Origin: Novosphingobium sp. JCM 18896
Lineage (GTDB): Bacteria > Pseudomonadota > Alphaproteobacteria > Sphingomonadales > Sphingomonadaceae
Length of the DNA stretch: 64,000 bases
Reading direction: 5' to 3'
Assembly (NCBI RefSeq): GCF_025938095.1
Contig: NZ_JAPCZF010000003.1
Span: 372,001 to 436,000, forward strand
The notes below the pieces were generated by a model. It was not told where the DNA came from. It ran no database searches and was given only the letters and a program-made list of their open reading frames with translations. How positions within the stretch are numbered: position 1 is the stretch's first letter; every line of letters begins with the position of its first letter. The position numbers and the translations under genes were made by a program. This document shows positions 24,274 to 34,300 of the stretch, piece by piece.

Positions 24274-25520
24274 CAGCGGTCTCCCCGGACGAAAACGATG
24301 GGATGGGTCTGGTCGGTCTGCGCTAGGTTGGTCATCGAGACCTGCGCGCCGGGCACCTGGTAGCGCCCCGCCTCGCCGCGGAGCTGGCGCACGGCCTCGG
24401 CGACCTGGCTCCAGCCCTGCATGTAGGCTTGGCTGAGGTTGCCGCCCGAGGTGTTGGTCGGGATGCGGCCGCCCACGGTCATCTGCCCGTCGCGGCAGAA
24501 GGCGAGGCCGGTACCCGGCTCGGTGAAGCCAATGCCCTCGACCTGATTGATCAGGTGAAATGACGATGCGTCGTAGCCTTCGAAGTGCTGGACCTCGGCC
24601 AGGCTGACCCCGGCCATGGCCAGCGCCTGGGCGCTCGCTTCCTGCAATTGCGGGCGCAGCTGCTCGCGCACCATGACGTGCATCTTGTTCTTCTTGACCT
24701 TGGAATGGCCCCAGCCGGCGACGTCGACCGGCACATGCGCGAGGTCGCGCGCCATGTCGGCGCGGCGGACGATCAGGCAGACTGCGCCGTCGTTGACCAC
24801 GCAGATGTCGAACAGGTGCAGCGGCCGCGTGATGTAGCGCGAGCCCATGTAGGCTTCGAGCGTCAGCTCCTTGCGCATCACCGCCTGCGGTTGCGCCATC
24901 GCGTGCTCGCGAACCTGGCGCGCGACGTGAAACAGATCTTCCTCGCCGACGCCGTACTTCCACTGGTAATGCCCGAAGATCAGCGCCCAGTGCGCCGCCT
25001 GCGACGACCAGCCCCAGGGGTGGTAATAGTAATAGGACGAAGGCGTGCGATCCTCGGTGTCGGGATCGGCGACGCCGCCGGTCGAATGCGTCATGCCGCC
25101 GAACAGCCGCCCCGCGCTGCGCGAGGCGACGGCGAAGAGCATGGCGATCGTATCGGCCTTGCCCTCGGCGATCGCGGCGCAGGCGACGGGCAGGGGGCCG
25201 GCCATGATGTTGCCGTTGGCCTGGGCGAAGCGCGCCTTGACCCCGAGCATCTTCGCGACCTCGTCGGCCGGCGGGCCGCCATAGGTGAACGAGGTGGTGA
25301 TGCCGTCGATGTCCTCACGCCGCAGCCCGGAATCGGCCAGCGCGCGCTCGAAGGCGGTGGTGAGCAGCGTTTCCTCGGTGGGCGGGACCCAACCTTCGGG
25401 GCGCGCGCGCTCGGCCTGATAGTCCGCACCGTAGTCGGTCTCGCCGATGCCGACGATCGCGGTCTTGCGGCTCAGCGCAGGGTCCGACGGGGGCATGGTG
25501 ATGGCGCCGTAGTCCGCCAT
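24273..25520 (-). CDS. thiolase-fold protein lacking the nucleophilic Cys (Ltp2-like)
   Basis: A 415-residue thiolase-superfamily protein of the SCP-x/lipid-transfer group (N-terminal half KTAIVGIGETDYG, C-terminal half EGYDASSFHLI, SGGNLS). Where thiolases have CASG, this protein has GNIMAG before ACAAIAEGKAD, and the GHP motif after GGNLS is replaced by QAY. It should therefore not be a normal thiolase. The same losses occur in Ltp2, a retro-aldolase that shortens steroid side chains with a DUF35 partner. The adjacent DUF35 gene fits an aldol cleavage of an acyl-CoA. The substrate is unknown. Confidence 0.82.
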   Translation of the reverse strand: MADYGAITMPPSDPALSRKTAIVGIGETDYGADYQAERARPEGWVPPTEETLLTTAFERALADSGLRREDIDGITTSFTYGGPPADEVAKMLGVKARFAQANGNIMAGPLPVACAAIAEGKADTIAMLFAVASRSAGRLFGGMTHSTGGVADPDTEDRTPSSYYYYHPWGWSSQAAHWALIFGHYQWKYGVGEEDLFHVARQVREHAMAQPQAVMRKELTLEAYMGSRYITRPLHLFDICVVNDGAVCLIVRRADMARDLAHVPVDVAGWGHSKVKKNKMHVMVREQLRPQLQEASAQALAMAGVSLAEVQHFEGYDASSFHLINQVEGIGFTEPGTGLAFCRDGQMTVGGRIPTNTSGGNLSQAYMQGWSQVAEAVRQLRGEAGRYQVPGAQVSMTNLAQTDQTHPIVFVRGDR

Positions 25521-25649
25521 GATCGATCTCTTCCTCTCCGGTTCGACGATGGCCTCGGCCTCGCCTTTGCGCGACCAGTGTGGGGCACGGAGAGAGGTGG
25601 CGCAATCGCTATTGTGACACTTCGTTCGCCTGATGGACGAAAAAGTGGG

Positions 25650-26291
25650 TCACGCCGGCGGAATTTCATCCTGATCGTTGGCCCAGTCGAGGCACCAGCG
25701 CACCGACTCCTGCGCGACGAGTGCGGCTTGCAGTTCGTCGCTGTCACCCTCGGCCTCGAGCATGGCGACGCGGCGGTCGACCGCATCTTCTTCAGCCAGG
25801 ATGAGTTTCCGATAGTTGTCGAGCGTGATCTCGCGCGCCTGCAAGGCCTCGAAGGCTTCTTCGAGCCGGCCAAGCACGGCCTGGTCGTAGTCGGCCGGGG
25901 CGTCGTCTTCGGTTTCCGCGGGCTCTGCTTCTGCCGCTGGCTGTGTGGCGGGCTCTGCGAAGGGCTCGGGCGCCGGCGCGAAGTCCGCTGCGAGCGGGGT
26001 GAAAGTCTCGGGTTCCTGCTCGGGCTCCGGCTCGGGCTCGGGCTCGGGTTCGAATTGCGTGGCCGGAACGGCTTCGGGCATCGGTTCGGGCGGGGTGTCC
26101 CATTCGGTGTCGACGAAGGATTGCAACTGCCGTCGGCGGGTGGGCTCGGCCGGCACCACTTCGGTCGGGTTCGGCACGCCCTCGAGCGTCGGGCCCTTGG
26201 GCTTCCGTCGGCGCCAAGCCACCATGGCAAGGCCGATGATCAGGACCACGACGAGCGCGGCGATCGCGAGCTGGGGAAGCGTAAGGGTCAT
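25650..26291 (-). CDS. single-pass membrane protein with acidic Pro/Glu linker
   Basis: A 213-residue protein with one N-terminal transmembrane helix (LAIAALVVVLIIGLAMVAW, about 8-26) and a basic stop-transfer RRRK, so the rest is probably cytoplasmic. A low-complexity linker with EPEPEPEPEPE (about residues 80-92) leads to a helical C-terminal domain (AVLGRLEEAFEALQAREITL to DWANDQDEIPPA). The ATG at 26291 is preferred over a TTG two codons upstream. I do not recognise a family. The layout resembles a tethered cytoplasmic interaction module. Confidence 0.65.
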   Translation of the reverse strand: MTLTLPQLAIAALVVVLIIGLAMVAWRRRKPKGPTLEGVPNPTEVVPAEPTRRRQLQSFVDTEWDTPPEPMPEAVPATQFEPEPEPEPEPEQEPETFTPLAADFAPAPEPFAEPATQPAAEAEPAETEDDAPADYDQAVLGRLEEAFEALQAREITLDNYRKLILAEEDAVDRRVAMLEAEGDSDELQAALVAQESVRWCLDWANDQDEIPPA

Positions 26292-26427
26292 AGGCAAGGC
26301 TCGAACCTATCTGCGTACAGGATTGAACATACTGGGCCAGGATTAACCGATTTTAAAGCGCCGCTGGTCATAGTCGGTTTACCAAGCGAGGCGGGAACCG
26401 CCCATGGCCCTTGGTAGAAGGAAAAAC

Positions 26428-27081
26428 ATGAGGCAGGCAGCACAGGACGCGGCGGTTCACAGCCAGGCGTTCGTCGAAATGCGCGAGGCGCCGCGTTCGT
26501 CGCTGATGTTCCGCACGGCCAAGCTGCTGTGCGAGAGCGGCGAGTACGTCTGCGTGGTCCGCGACATCTCCGCGACCGGCGCACGCGTGCGCCTGTTCCA
26601 CGCGCCGCCGCCCGACACCCACCTGTTTCTCGAACTCGCCAATGGCGACCGCTACGGGCTGGAGCGCATCTGGCACCGCGACGATCACATGGGCTTCCGC
26701 TTCTCGTGCACGATCGACGTCGACCACTTCATCGCCGAACCCAGCCTCTATCCGCGCCGCCCGATCCGGCTGAAGCTGCAGCGACCGGCCGACGTCGTCG
26801 CCGATGGCATCGCCAGCCCCGCGGTCCTGCTCGACATCTCGCAGCAGGGCGCGCGCATCGAGGCGGGCCGCAAGCTCGCGCTCGAACAGAAGGTGCGCAT
26901 CGCGATCGAAGGGCAGCCGTCGCGGCTGGGCTGCGTCCGTTGGCGCAGCGGCTACACCCACGGCGTGGTGTTGCAGCAGACCTTCAAGCTCGACGAACTG
27001 GCCAATTTCGCGCTGGCGCTCCAGCCTTTCGGCGCGACCGATCCCAATGCGCCGGCGCCGGTGTCTCTGCGCTACGCCTGA
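26428..27081 (+). CDS. tandem PilZ-domain protein
   Basis: A 217-residue protein with two PilZ-like beta-barrels and no membrane segment. Domain 1 (about 20-105) has RSSLMFRTAKL and DISATGARVRLF. Domain 2 (about 110-205) has PRRPIRLKLQRP, with an RxxxR-type motif, and DISQQGARIEAG, with D/NxSxxG. Domain 2 therefore looks able to bind cyclic di-GMP, while domain 1 is less canonical. AAGGA precedes the start at 26428. It lies just upstream of the TadG/TadE-like surface genes, in the same direction, which fits c-di-GMP control of adhesion or motility. Confidence 0.8.
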   Translation: MRQAAQDAAVHSQAFVEMREAPRSSLMFRTAKLLCESGEYVCVVRDISATGARVRLFHAPPPDTHLFLELANGDRYGLERIWHRDDHMGFRFSCTIDVDHFIAEPSLYPRRPIRLKLQRPADVVADGIASPAVLLDISQQGARIEAGRKLALEQKVRIAIEGQPSRLGCVRWRSGYTHGVVLQQTFKLDELANFALALQPFGATDPNAPAPVSLRYA

Positions 27082-27110
27082 TGCGGCCGCGCGGCGGCTG
27101 CGGCGGGAAT

Positions 27111-27126
27111 TTAAGGCTAGTTTAAC
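27111..27126 (+). promoter_or_regulatory. CtrA-type site before the TadG/TadE-like genes
   Basis: TTAAGGCTAGTTTAAC is a perfect TTAA-N7-TTAAC CtrA consensus, 63 bp before the TadG-like start. CtrA controls Flp pilus genes in Caulobacter and motility genes in many alphaproteobacteria, which fits the downstream genes. A weaker TTAA-N6-TTAA copy lies at 26343-26356 before the PilZ gene. Confidence 0.55.
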
Positions 27127-27189
27127 TGTTGATCAATCTCCCTGCTGTAGGAGCGGCAGGGTTGTATTCCATCGACAGGGGCGTCGTTG

Positions 27190-28734
27190 ATGTTTCATCG
27201 AGCAAAACGCTTGGCCACGCGGGTCTTTCGCGACCGGCGCGGCAGTGCGCTGCCGTTGATGGCGGCTGCTCTGCTTCCGACGATGCTGGCGATCGGCGGC
27301 GGCATCGACATGGCGCGCGCCTACATGGTCAAGAGCAAGCTGCAGGAAGCCGTCGACAGCGCGGCGCTGGCGGGTCGGCGCTCGATGACCAAGGAAGACA
27401 TCGAAACGGCGAAGAACGACGTCAAGGCCTTCCTGAATTTCAATTTTCCCACGGGCACTTATCAGATCACACTTAGCGATCCGGTGATCACGAAGCCTGA
27501 TGTCGGCACTGTCCGTGTCGCGGTCACGGCCACGGTGAGAACTACCATCATGTCGCTGGTCGGGATCAAGACGATACCGATTTCGGTGGTTGGTGAGGCC
27601 AAGCAGAACTTCGACAACGTCGACATCGTGCTCGTTCTCGACACGACCGGATCGATGGCAGGGACGAAGCTCGACGCTCTGAAGGATGCCGTTCGCGCGC
27701 TCTATAAGGAACTCGAACCCGCCCAGCAGGAACTCTCGAAACAGGGGCTGCGGATGCGGTTCGGCATCGTGCCCTATGCCGCGACGGTGAATGTCGGCAA
27801 GGTTCTCTTGGGCAAGAGCAGCACCTACATCCAGACTACCAACCTTTCCTATTACCATTGGCGCAAGGCCAACGGCAATTGGAGCTTTGGCCAGCGTACC
27901 TACAATCTGCAGACGTTCGTCGGTGGCGGGGCCCTGGGAAATATCAATGGAAACGGCGACAATCAAACCGCCACCTGGACGGGTTGTATCGAGGAACGCA
28001 AGACGGTCAATTCGATTACCGCGAACGATTCCCGATCGGGTCCGCCATCGGATGCGAACGATCTTAACATAGATCTCATTCCGGGTACCGATGTCGATAC
28101 GAAATGGCGGCCCTATCTCTTCGATCCCACGGGCGGCGTTGCTCTTCCCAAGGGCAGTGTCGACAAGTATTGCCCGTCGGAGGTCATTCCTCTGAAGGAA
28201 ATGACGTCGGATGATCTGGATAAAGAGCTCGGAAAGCTCGTGGCCCAGGGGTCGACCTACCACGATATCGGCATGATCTGGGGTACGCGGTTGATTTCTA
28301 ATGGCGGTGTGTTCGGTTCAGGAAACCCGACCGAATACAAGCAGCGCAAGGTTCAGAAGTACATCATCTACATGACCGATGGTCAGATATCCGCGCCGCG
28401 CGATTTCTGCACCAGTCGGGGGTGCAGCAATGTTGGCGAGCATAGCGACGCCTACTCCGCCTGGGGCATCGAGGGCTATGATCAGCGTGTTGGCGCGACC
28501 AGCGATTCCGACAGCAACGACCGTCATACCAAGCGCTTCCTGATGGCGTGCAACGAAGCCAAGGCCCGTGAGGTGTCGATCTGGACTGTCGCCTTCGGCA
28601 CGGGGAGCGTGGCTTCGCTGGATTCTTGCGCCAGCAATAAGGATCAGGCGCTGGTGGCGGACGATCCGGACGAGTTGGTCGAAAGCTTTTCAGCGATCGG
28701 TCGCAACATCGGTCCTTTGCGGATCTCGAAATAA
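27190..28734 (+). CDS. TadG-like protein with von Willebrand A domain
   Basis: A 514-residue protein. The N-terminus is TadE/TadG-like: a basic start, then DRRGSALPLMAAALLPTMLA with one membrane helix and GGGIDMARAYMVKSKLQEA. The large C-terminal part is a vWA domain whose MIDAS begins DTTGSM (D-x-T/S-x-S) after IVLVLD and ends near VSIWTVAFGTG. Such proteins are anchored in the inner membrane and project into the periplasm, helping Flp-type pilus or surface assembly. It is followed by two TadE-like genes. AGGGG lies upstream of the ATG at 27190. Confidence 0.85.
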   Translation: MFHRAKRLATRVFRDRRGSALPLMAAALLPTMLAIGGGIDMARAYMVKSKLQEAVDSAALAGRRSMTKEDIETAKNDVKAFLNFNFPTGTYQITLSDPVITKPDVGTVRVAVTATVRTTIMSLVGIKTIPISVVGEAKQNFDNVDIVLVLDTTGSMAGTKLDALKDAVRALYKELEPAQQELSKQGLRMRFGIVPYAATVNVGKVLLGKSSTYIQTTNLSYYHWRKANGNWSFGQRTYNLQTFVGGGALGNINGNGDNQTATWTGCIEERKTVNSITANDSRSGPPSDANDLNIDLIPGTDVDTKWRPYLFDPTGGVALPKGSVDKYCPSEVIPLKEMTSDDLDKELGKLVAQGSTYHDIGMIWGTRLISNGGVFGSGNPTEYKQRKVQKYIIYMTDGQISAPRDFCTSRGCSNVGEHSDAYSAWGIEGYDQRVGATSDSDSNDRHTKRFLMACNEAKAREVSIWTVAFGTGSVASLDSCASNKDQALVADDPDELVESFSAIGRNIGPLRISK

Positions 28735-28747
28735 GGAGCGTCGGCGC

Positions 28748-29365
28748 ATGAATCTCGCGAAGAAACTCCTGCGAGACCAGGACGGCATTACAGCAGTCGA
28801 GTTCGCGATCGTGGCGCCGGTCATGCTGCTGCTCATCATGGGGGCCATCGAGATGGGCTTCATGATGTTTCAGCGGTCGCATCTGGACGGCGTTTTGCGC
28901 ACCGCGGCGCGCATGGCCGTCACCGGCGACACGACGACCAATGGTCAGGACGGGGCGCTGATCGACGCTTATGTCAAGAAAGCCGTGCCTCTGGTCAAAG
29001 GCGGGAGCGTCGATATCACGAAGCAGTTCTACGACGCCTTCACCCAGGTGCGGAAACCGGAGAAGAAATACACGGATACCTCCACTCCGCCCTATTGCTT
29101 CGATGACGTCAACGGTAATCAGAAATGGGACACCGACCCTTCCAGGACGGGCCTTGGCGGCGCCGATGACATCATCAATTATAAAGTGACGCTGACCTAC
29201 GACGCCTTGTTCCCGCTCGTCACGAACGTCGTGACCAAGAACAAGCAGGTCACACTGGTGTCGCAGATCACGCTGCGCAACGAACCGTTTGCCGGTGGCA
29301 CGGACCAGCAGGTGAAGAAGTGCTGCGTGTCGGCCGCAGCGGGCAATCCGGTGACCTGCACATGA
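28748..29365 (+). CDS. TadE-like pseudopilin (first copy)
   Basis: A 205-residue TadE-family protein. The characteristic start LLRDQDGITAVEFAIVAPVM contains the GxTAVEFA processing-type motif before a membrane helix (MLLLIMGAIEMGFMMF). The remainder is a periplasmic domain with cysteines at the C-terminus (KKCCVSAAAG). The start has AAGGAG eight bases upstream. It overlaps the second TadE-like gene by four bases (ATGA). Together with TadG these are minor components of Flp pili, but the Tad motor and secretin genes are not in this window. Confidence 0.87.
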   Translation: MNLAKKLLRDQDGITAVEFAIVAPVMLLLIMGAIEMGFMMFQRSHLDGVLRTAARMAVTGDTTTNGQDGALIDAYVKKAVPLVKGGSVDITKQFYDAFTQVRKPEKKYTDTSTPPYCFDDVNGNQKWDTDPSRTGLGGADDIINYKVTLTYDALFPLVTNVVTKNKQVTLVSQITLRNEPFAGGTDQQVKKCCVSAAAGNPVTCT

Positions 29366-30015
29366 GGCGGCGTCCGAAGAAAATGGTCATGGGCACGTTC
29401 AAGCTCTTGCGCCGGCTACGATCCGATCGCGGCGGTGTAGCCTTGCTCGAATTCGCGCTATCGCTGCCGCTGTTGATCACGATCACCGTTTCGGGGCTCG
29501 AGATCGCTTGGTACGCCCTGTGCAACCAGCAGATAAACCAGTTGGCCTCGCAGGCGGCGGACAACGCCGCGAGGGTCAAGAACACGATCGACGAGACCGA
29601 CATCAACGAGATCATGGCAGCGACCACGCTCAATGGCGCGCGGCTGGATTTCAACAATCGTGGCCGCGTGATCATTTCGTCGATCCAGCTCAACGACGCA
29701 AAAAACGGCCAGTGGATCCGGTGGCAGCGTTGCACGGGGAGCAAGAGCGTGGCTTCGGCTTATGGCGCCGAGGGCAAGGGCAAGACCGACTCCTCACTTA
29801 CCGGCATCGGGAGTAGTACGCCTAAGATGACGGCTGCCGCAGGCGTCGCGATCATCCTGGCCGAAGTGCGGTTCGATTATAAGCCGCTCATAACCAGCAG
29901 GCTTTTCGGAACCACGACGATGAAGGCTGAGCAGGCCTACGTCGTGCGTCAGCGTACCGATCTCAGCCTCACGAACACCACGAATATCGCATCCGGCTCC
30001 AAGCTGACCTGCTGA
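29362..30015 (+). CDS. TadE-like pseudopilin (second copy)
   Basis: A 217-residue TadE-family protein with SDRGGVALLEFALSLPLLIT, again the G-x-x-LLEFAL motif and a transmembrane helix, followed by a periplasmic domain ending in Cys. The start overlaps the stop of the first copy (ATGA), so the two are co-translated. The two copies differ strongly outside the N-terminal motif, so they are ancient paralogues with distinct roles, perhaps as heteropolymer subunits like TadE and TadF. Confidence 0.85.
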   Translation: MRRRPKKMVMGTFKLLRRLRSDRGGVALLEFALSLPLLITITVSGLEIAWYALCNQQINQLASQAADNAARVKNTIDETDINEIMAATTLNGARLDFNNRGRVIISSIQLNDAKNGQWIRWQRCTGSKSVASAYGAEGKGKTDSSLTGIGSSTPKMTAAAGVAIILAEVRFDYKPLITSRLFGTTTMKAEQAYVVRQRTDLSLTNTTNIASGSKLTC

Positions 30016-30156
30016 GTTCTGTTGCGGTGCGATAGCGGGCGGCGGGTCCTCGTCTGAAACCGGCGAGGCGTTGCTGCGACCGGGCGCGAACGGCAATATG
30101 GGTTCGCGACAAACTGATACTTGACAGTACGGCTGGCGTTCCGGATTTGGTTGCAC

Positions 30157-31362
30157 ATGCGAACCACTCCCCGGCCGCCACGGCGCGATTCTGCGCTCAT
30201 TCAGACAGTTGCCGCGGTTTTGCTGACCCTGGCCGTGTGCGCCTGCAGCAAAGGCGAGGGAAATTCGCGCGACAAGGGGCCGCCCGAAGTCGGTTTCCGC
30301 GTGATGCAGGCCACCTCGGTGCCGATCGTCACCGAACTTCCGGGCCGGATCACCGCCTTGCGCACGGCCGAAGTGCGCCCGCAGATTTCGGGGGTGATCC
30401 TCAAGCGGCTCTATGCCGAGGGCGCGCTGGTTCGCCAGGGGCAGCCGCTCTACCAGATCGACCCCAGTATCTATCGTGCCGCGGCGGCGCAGGCTTCGGC
30501 CAATCTCGCCAGCGCCCAGGCCCAGGCCGAGGCGGCGCGGGCCAAGGCCGATCGCTTCCGCCCGCTCGCGCGCGAGCAGGCGATCGCCCAGCAGGACTAT
30601 ACCGACGCGTTGGCCGCGTCGCGTGCCGCCAATGCCGCGGTCGCGCAGAACCGCGCCGCGCTGAACACCGCGCAGATCAACCTGCGCTTCGCGACTATCC
30701 CCGCGCCGCTTACCGGTCGCATCGGCCGTTCGCTGTTCACTGAGGGTGCGCTGGTGACCACCGGCCAGGCCGATCCGCTCGCGGTGATCTCGGTGCTCGA
30801 TCCGATCTACGTCGACATCCAGCAGAGCTCGTCCGAACTGCTCCAGCTGCGCCGCCAGCTTGCCGCGGGCGGGGTCGCGCCGGTCACGGCCGAGGTCCGG
30901 CTCAAGCTCGACGACGGCAGCGACTACGAACTGCCGGGCACGGTCGAATTCTCCGAAGTCACCGCCGATCCCGGCACGGGCACGGTCACGCTGCGCGCGC
31001 GCTTCGCCAATCCGCAAGGGCTGCTGATGCCCGGCATGTTCGCGCGGGCGCGCTTCGCCCAGTCGCGCGTGACCGGCGCCTTTCTCGTCCCGCAGGCGGC
31101 GCTGACCCGCGATCCCAAGGGCAATGCCGAGGTCTATGTCGTCGGGCCCGACAACAAGGCGGTGATCCGCACGGTCACCGCCGTCCATACCCAGGGCAAC
31201 GACTGGATCGTCACGCAGGGGCTCAAGGCGGGTGATCGCGTGATCATCCAGGGGCTGGGCAAGGTGCGGGCGAACCAGCCGGTCAAGCCGGTGCCCGAAA
31301 CCGCATCGCAGGCGCCGCGGACGGGGGATCAAAAGTCGCCCGCTGCGGGCAAGGCGGGCTGA
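30157..31362 (+). CDS. RND efflux periplasmic adaptor (AcrA/MexA type)
   Basis: A 401-residue membrane fusion protein. A lipoprotein-like N-terminus (LLTLAVCACSKG) is followed by the barrel-sandwich start RTAEVRPQISGVILKRLYAE, a helical hairpin rich in Ala/Gln (about 90-160), the second lipoyl half FATIPAPLTGRIGRSLFTEG, and beta-barrel and membrane-proximal domains (GTVTLRARFANPQGLLMPGM). It bridges the inner-membrane pump and the outer-membrane channel encoded next. It is eight bases from the permease gene, in one operon. Confidence 0.93.
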   Translation: MRTTPRPPRRDSALIQTVAAVLLTLAVCACSKGEGNSRDKGPPEVGFRVMQATSVPIVTELPGRITALRTAEVRPQISGVILKRLYAEGALVRQGQPLYQIDPSIYRAAAAQASANLASAQAQAEAARAKADRFRPLAREQAIAQQDYTDALAASRAANAAVAQNRAALNTAQINLRFATIPAPLTGRIGRSLFTEGALVTTGQADPLAVISVLDPIYVDIQQSSSELLQLRRQLAAGGVAPVTAEVRLKLDDGSDYELPGTVEFSEVTADPGTGTVTLRARFANPQGLLMPGMFARARFAQSRVTGAFLVPQAALTRDPKGNAEVYVVGPDNKAVIRTVTAVHTQGNDWIVTQGLKAGDRVIIQGLGKVRANQPVKPVPETASQAPRTGDQKSPAAGKAG

Positions 31363-31369
31363 TCCCCGC

Positions 31370-34300
31370 ATGTCGCGGATATTCATCGACAGGCCGATCT
31401 TCGCCTGGGTCATCGCCATCATCACGATGCTGCTGGGGCTCATCACCCTGCGGTCTCTGCCGGTCGAGCAATATCCCGACATCGCGCCGCCGCAGGTCAA
31501 CATCCGCGCCAACTATCCGGGCGCTTCGGCCGAGACGCTGGAGAACAGCGTCACCCAGGTCATCGAGCAGCAGCTGACCGGCATCGACGGCCTGCTCTAT
31601 TTCAGCTCGCAGTCGTCCTCACGCGGGCGCGCCTCGATCAGCGCCACCTTCGAGAAGGGCACCGATCCCGACATCGCCCAGGTCCAGGTGCAGAACCGCG
31701 TGCAGCAGGCGCTGAGCCGCCTGCCGCAGCAGGTTCAGCAGCAAGGCGTCACCGTCACCAAGTCGAACCCCGACTTCCTGATGGTGATGGGCATCTACGA
31801 CACCACTGACAAGTCCTCGAACCTCGACGTCGCGGACTTCATGGTCTCGAACCTCCAGGATTCGCTGGGCCGTATCGAGGGCGTGGGCGAGACCGACGTG
31901 TTCGGATCGCAATATGCGATGCGCATCTGGCTGGACCCGGCGAAGCTTGCCGGTTTCTCGCTGGTTCCCGGGGACGTCGTCAGTGCGGTCCAGGCGCAGA
32001 ACACCGAGGTCGCCGCGGGCGAGATCGGCGCCGTGCCGAGCCCGCAGGGGCAGATGCTCAACGCCACGGTCACCGCGCAGTCGCGTCTGTCGAAGCCCGA
32101 AGAATTCGCCAAGATCGTGCTCAAGACTTTGCCCAGCGGCGCGATCGTGCAGCTCAAGGACGTCGCGCGGATCGAGCTCGGCGCCGAGAACTATGGCGTC
32201 ATCGGCCGGATCAACGGCCACCCCGCGGCGGGCATGGCGATCAGCCTCTCGCCGGGCGCCGACGCGCTGCTCACGGCCGAGCGGGTGAAGGCGATGATTG
32301 CTGAGAGCTCGAAGAGCTTCCCCGCCGGCTACAAGGTCGCCTATCCGAACGATTCGACGATCTTCATCGAGAAGTCGGTCGAGGACGTCGTGGTGACTCT
32401 GGGCGAGGCGATCGTCCTCGTCGTCATCGTCATGTTCATCTTCCTGCAGTCGTGGCGCGCGACCCTGATCCCGGCGATCGCCGTGCCGGTCGTGCTGCTC
32501 GGCACGATCGCGGTGTTCGGCGTGGCCGATTTCAGCATCAACACCTTGACCCTGTTCGGCATGGTCCTGGCGATCGGCCTGCTCGTCGACGACGCGATCG
32601 TCGTGGTCGAGAACGTCGAGCGCCTAATGGCCGAGAACCCGGGCATGACTCCGCGCGAGGCGACGATCCAGTCGATGCAGGAGATCCAGGTCGCGCTCGT
32701 CGCGATCGCGCTCGTGCTGTCGGCCGTGTTCTTGCCCATGGCCTTCTTCGGTGGCTCGACGGGCGTCATCTACAAGCAGTTCTCGCTGACGATCGTCTCG
32801 GCCATGGTGCTCTCGGTGCTCGTGGCGCTGATCCTCAGTCCGGCGCTGACCGCGACCCTGCTCAAGCGCCACGAGGACGAGGATCACGAGGGCTTCGTCG
32901 GCCGCAATTCGATGCGCATGCGCGTGTGGTTCGATCGCCATTTCTCGCGGCTGGTCGAATGGCACCAGGCGCGCACGGTCCACGTCATCGATCGCAAGCG
33001 CCGCTATCTCGTGCTCTACGGCCTCGTCGTGGTGCTGCTCGCGGTGCTGTTCCTGCGCCTGCCGACGGGCTTCGTGCCCAACGAGGATCAGGGCGTCGCG
33101 GCGCTGCAGTACCAGCTTCCTCCCGGCGCCACGCTCGAGCGTACGAACGAGGCGGCGCGCCAGATCGAGGACTATTTCCAGAAGAACGAGGCCAAGAACA
33201 TCTACTCGCTGCAGACCGTCGCCGGCGGCGGTGGCGGCGGTGGCGGCGGCCAGAGTTCGGGCCGTGGCTTCCTCGGTCTCAAGAACTGGGACGAGCGTCC
33301 GGGCAAGGAGAATTCGGCCGAGGCGATCACGCGGCGCGCCACGCGCGCGCTGTCTTCGCTGCGCGATGTGGAGTTCTATGCGGTCGTACCACCCTCGGTG
33401 CGCGGCCTCGGCCAGTCGACGGGCTTCACCGCCGAACTGCTCAATTCGAGCGGCATGAGCCGCGAGGCCTTCCGCCGCGTGCAGGAGGACATCGTGGCCG
33501 AAGCGCGCGGCAATAGCGCGCTGGCCAACGTGCGCCTGTCCTCGCTGCCCGATCAGCCGACGCTCAAGGTCGATGCCGATCCACAGAAGCTTTCGGTGCT
33601 CGGGCTCAGCCAGGCCGACGTCAACGCGACGATGTCGACGGCCTGGGGCGGGCGCTACGTCAACGACTTCAACGACCGCGGCCGCGTCAAGCGCGTCTTC
33701 GTCCAAGGTGACGCGCCGTACCGCTCGCATCCCGAGGACCTCGGCCTCTGGCAGGTGCGCGGGTCGAGCGGCCAGATGGTGCCGATCTCCGCAATCGCCG
33801 CGATCGGCTGGAGCAATGCGCCGATCAACCTCTCGCGCTTCAACGGCGTCTCGAACTACGAGCTCAACGGCCAGGCCGCGCCGGGCACCAGTTCGGGCGA
33901 GGCGATGAACGCGATCGCCGCGATCGTGGCCAAGTATCAGGGCGTGTCGATCGCCTGGGCCGGCGCTTCCTACGAAGAGCGCTTGTCCTCGGGCCAGGCG
34001 CCGTTCCTCTACGTGCTGTCGCTGCTGGTGGTGTTCCTCTGCCTCGCCGCGCTCTACGAATCCTGGTCGATCCCGGTCGCGGTGCTGCTGATCATCCCGC
34101 TCGGTCTGATCGGTGCGGTCTTCGCCGTGACCCTGCGCGGGCTCGAGAACGACATCTACCTGCAGATCGGCCTGCTGACGACGATGGGGCTCGCGGCGAA
34201 GAACGCGATCCTGATGATCGAGTTCGCCGAACAGGCCGAGCGCAAGGGCGCGCGGATCATCGACGCCGCGCTCGAGGCGGCCAAGACCCGCCTGCGGCCG

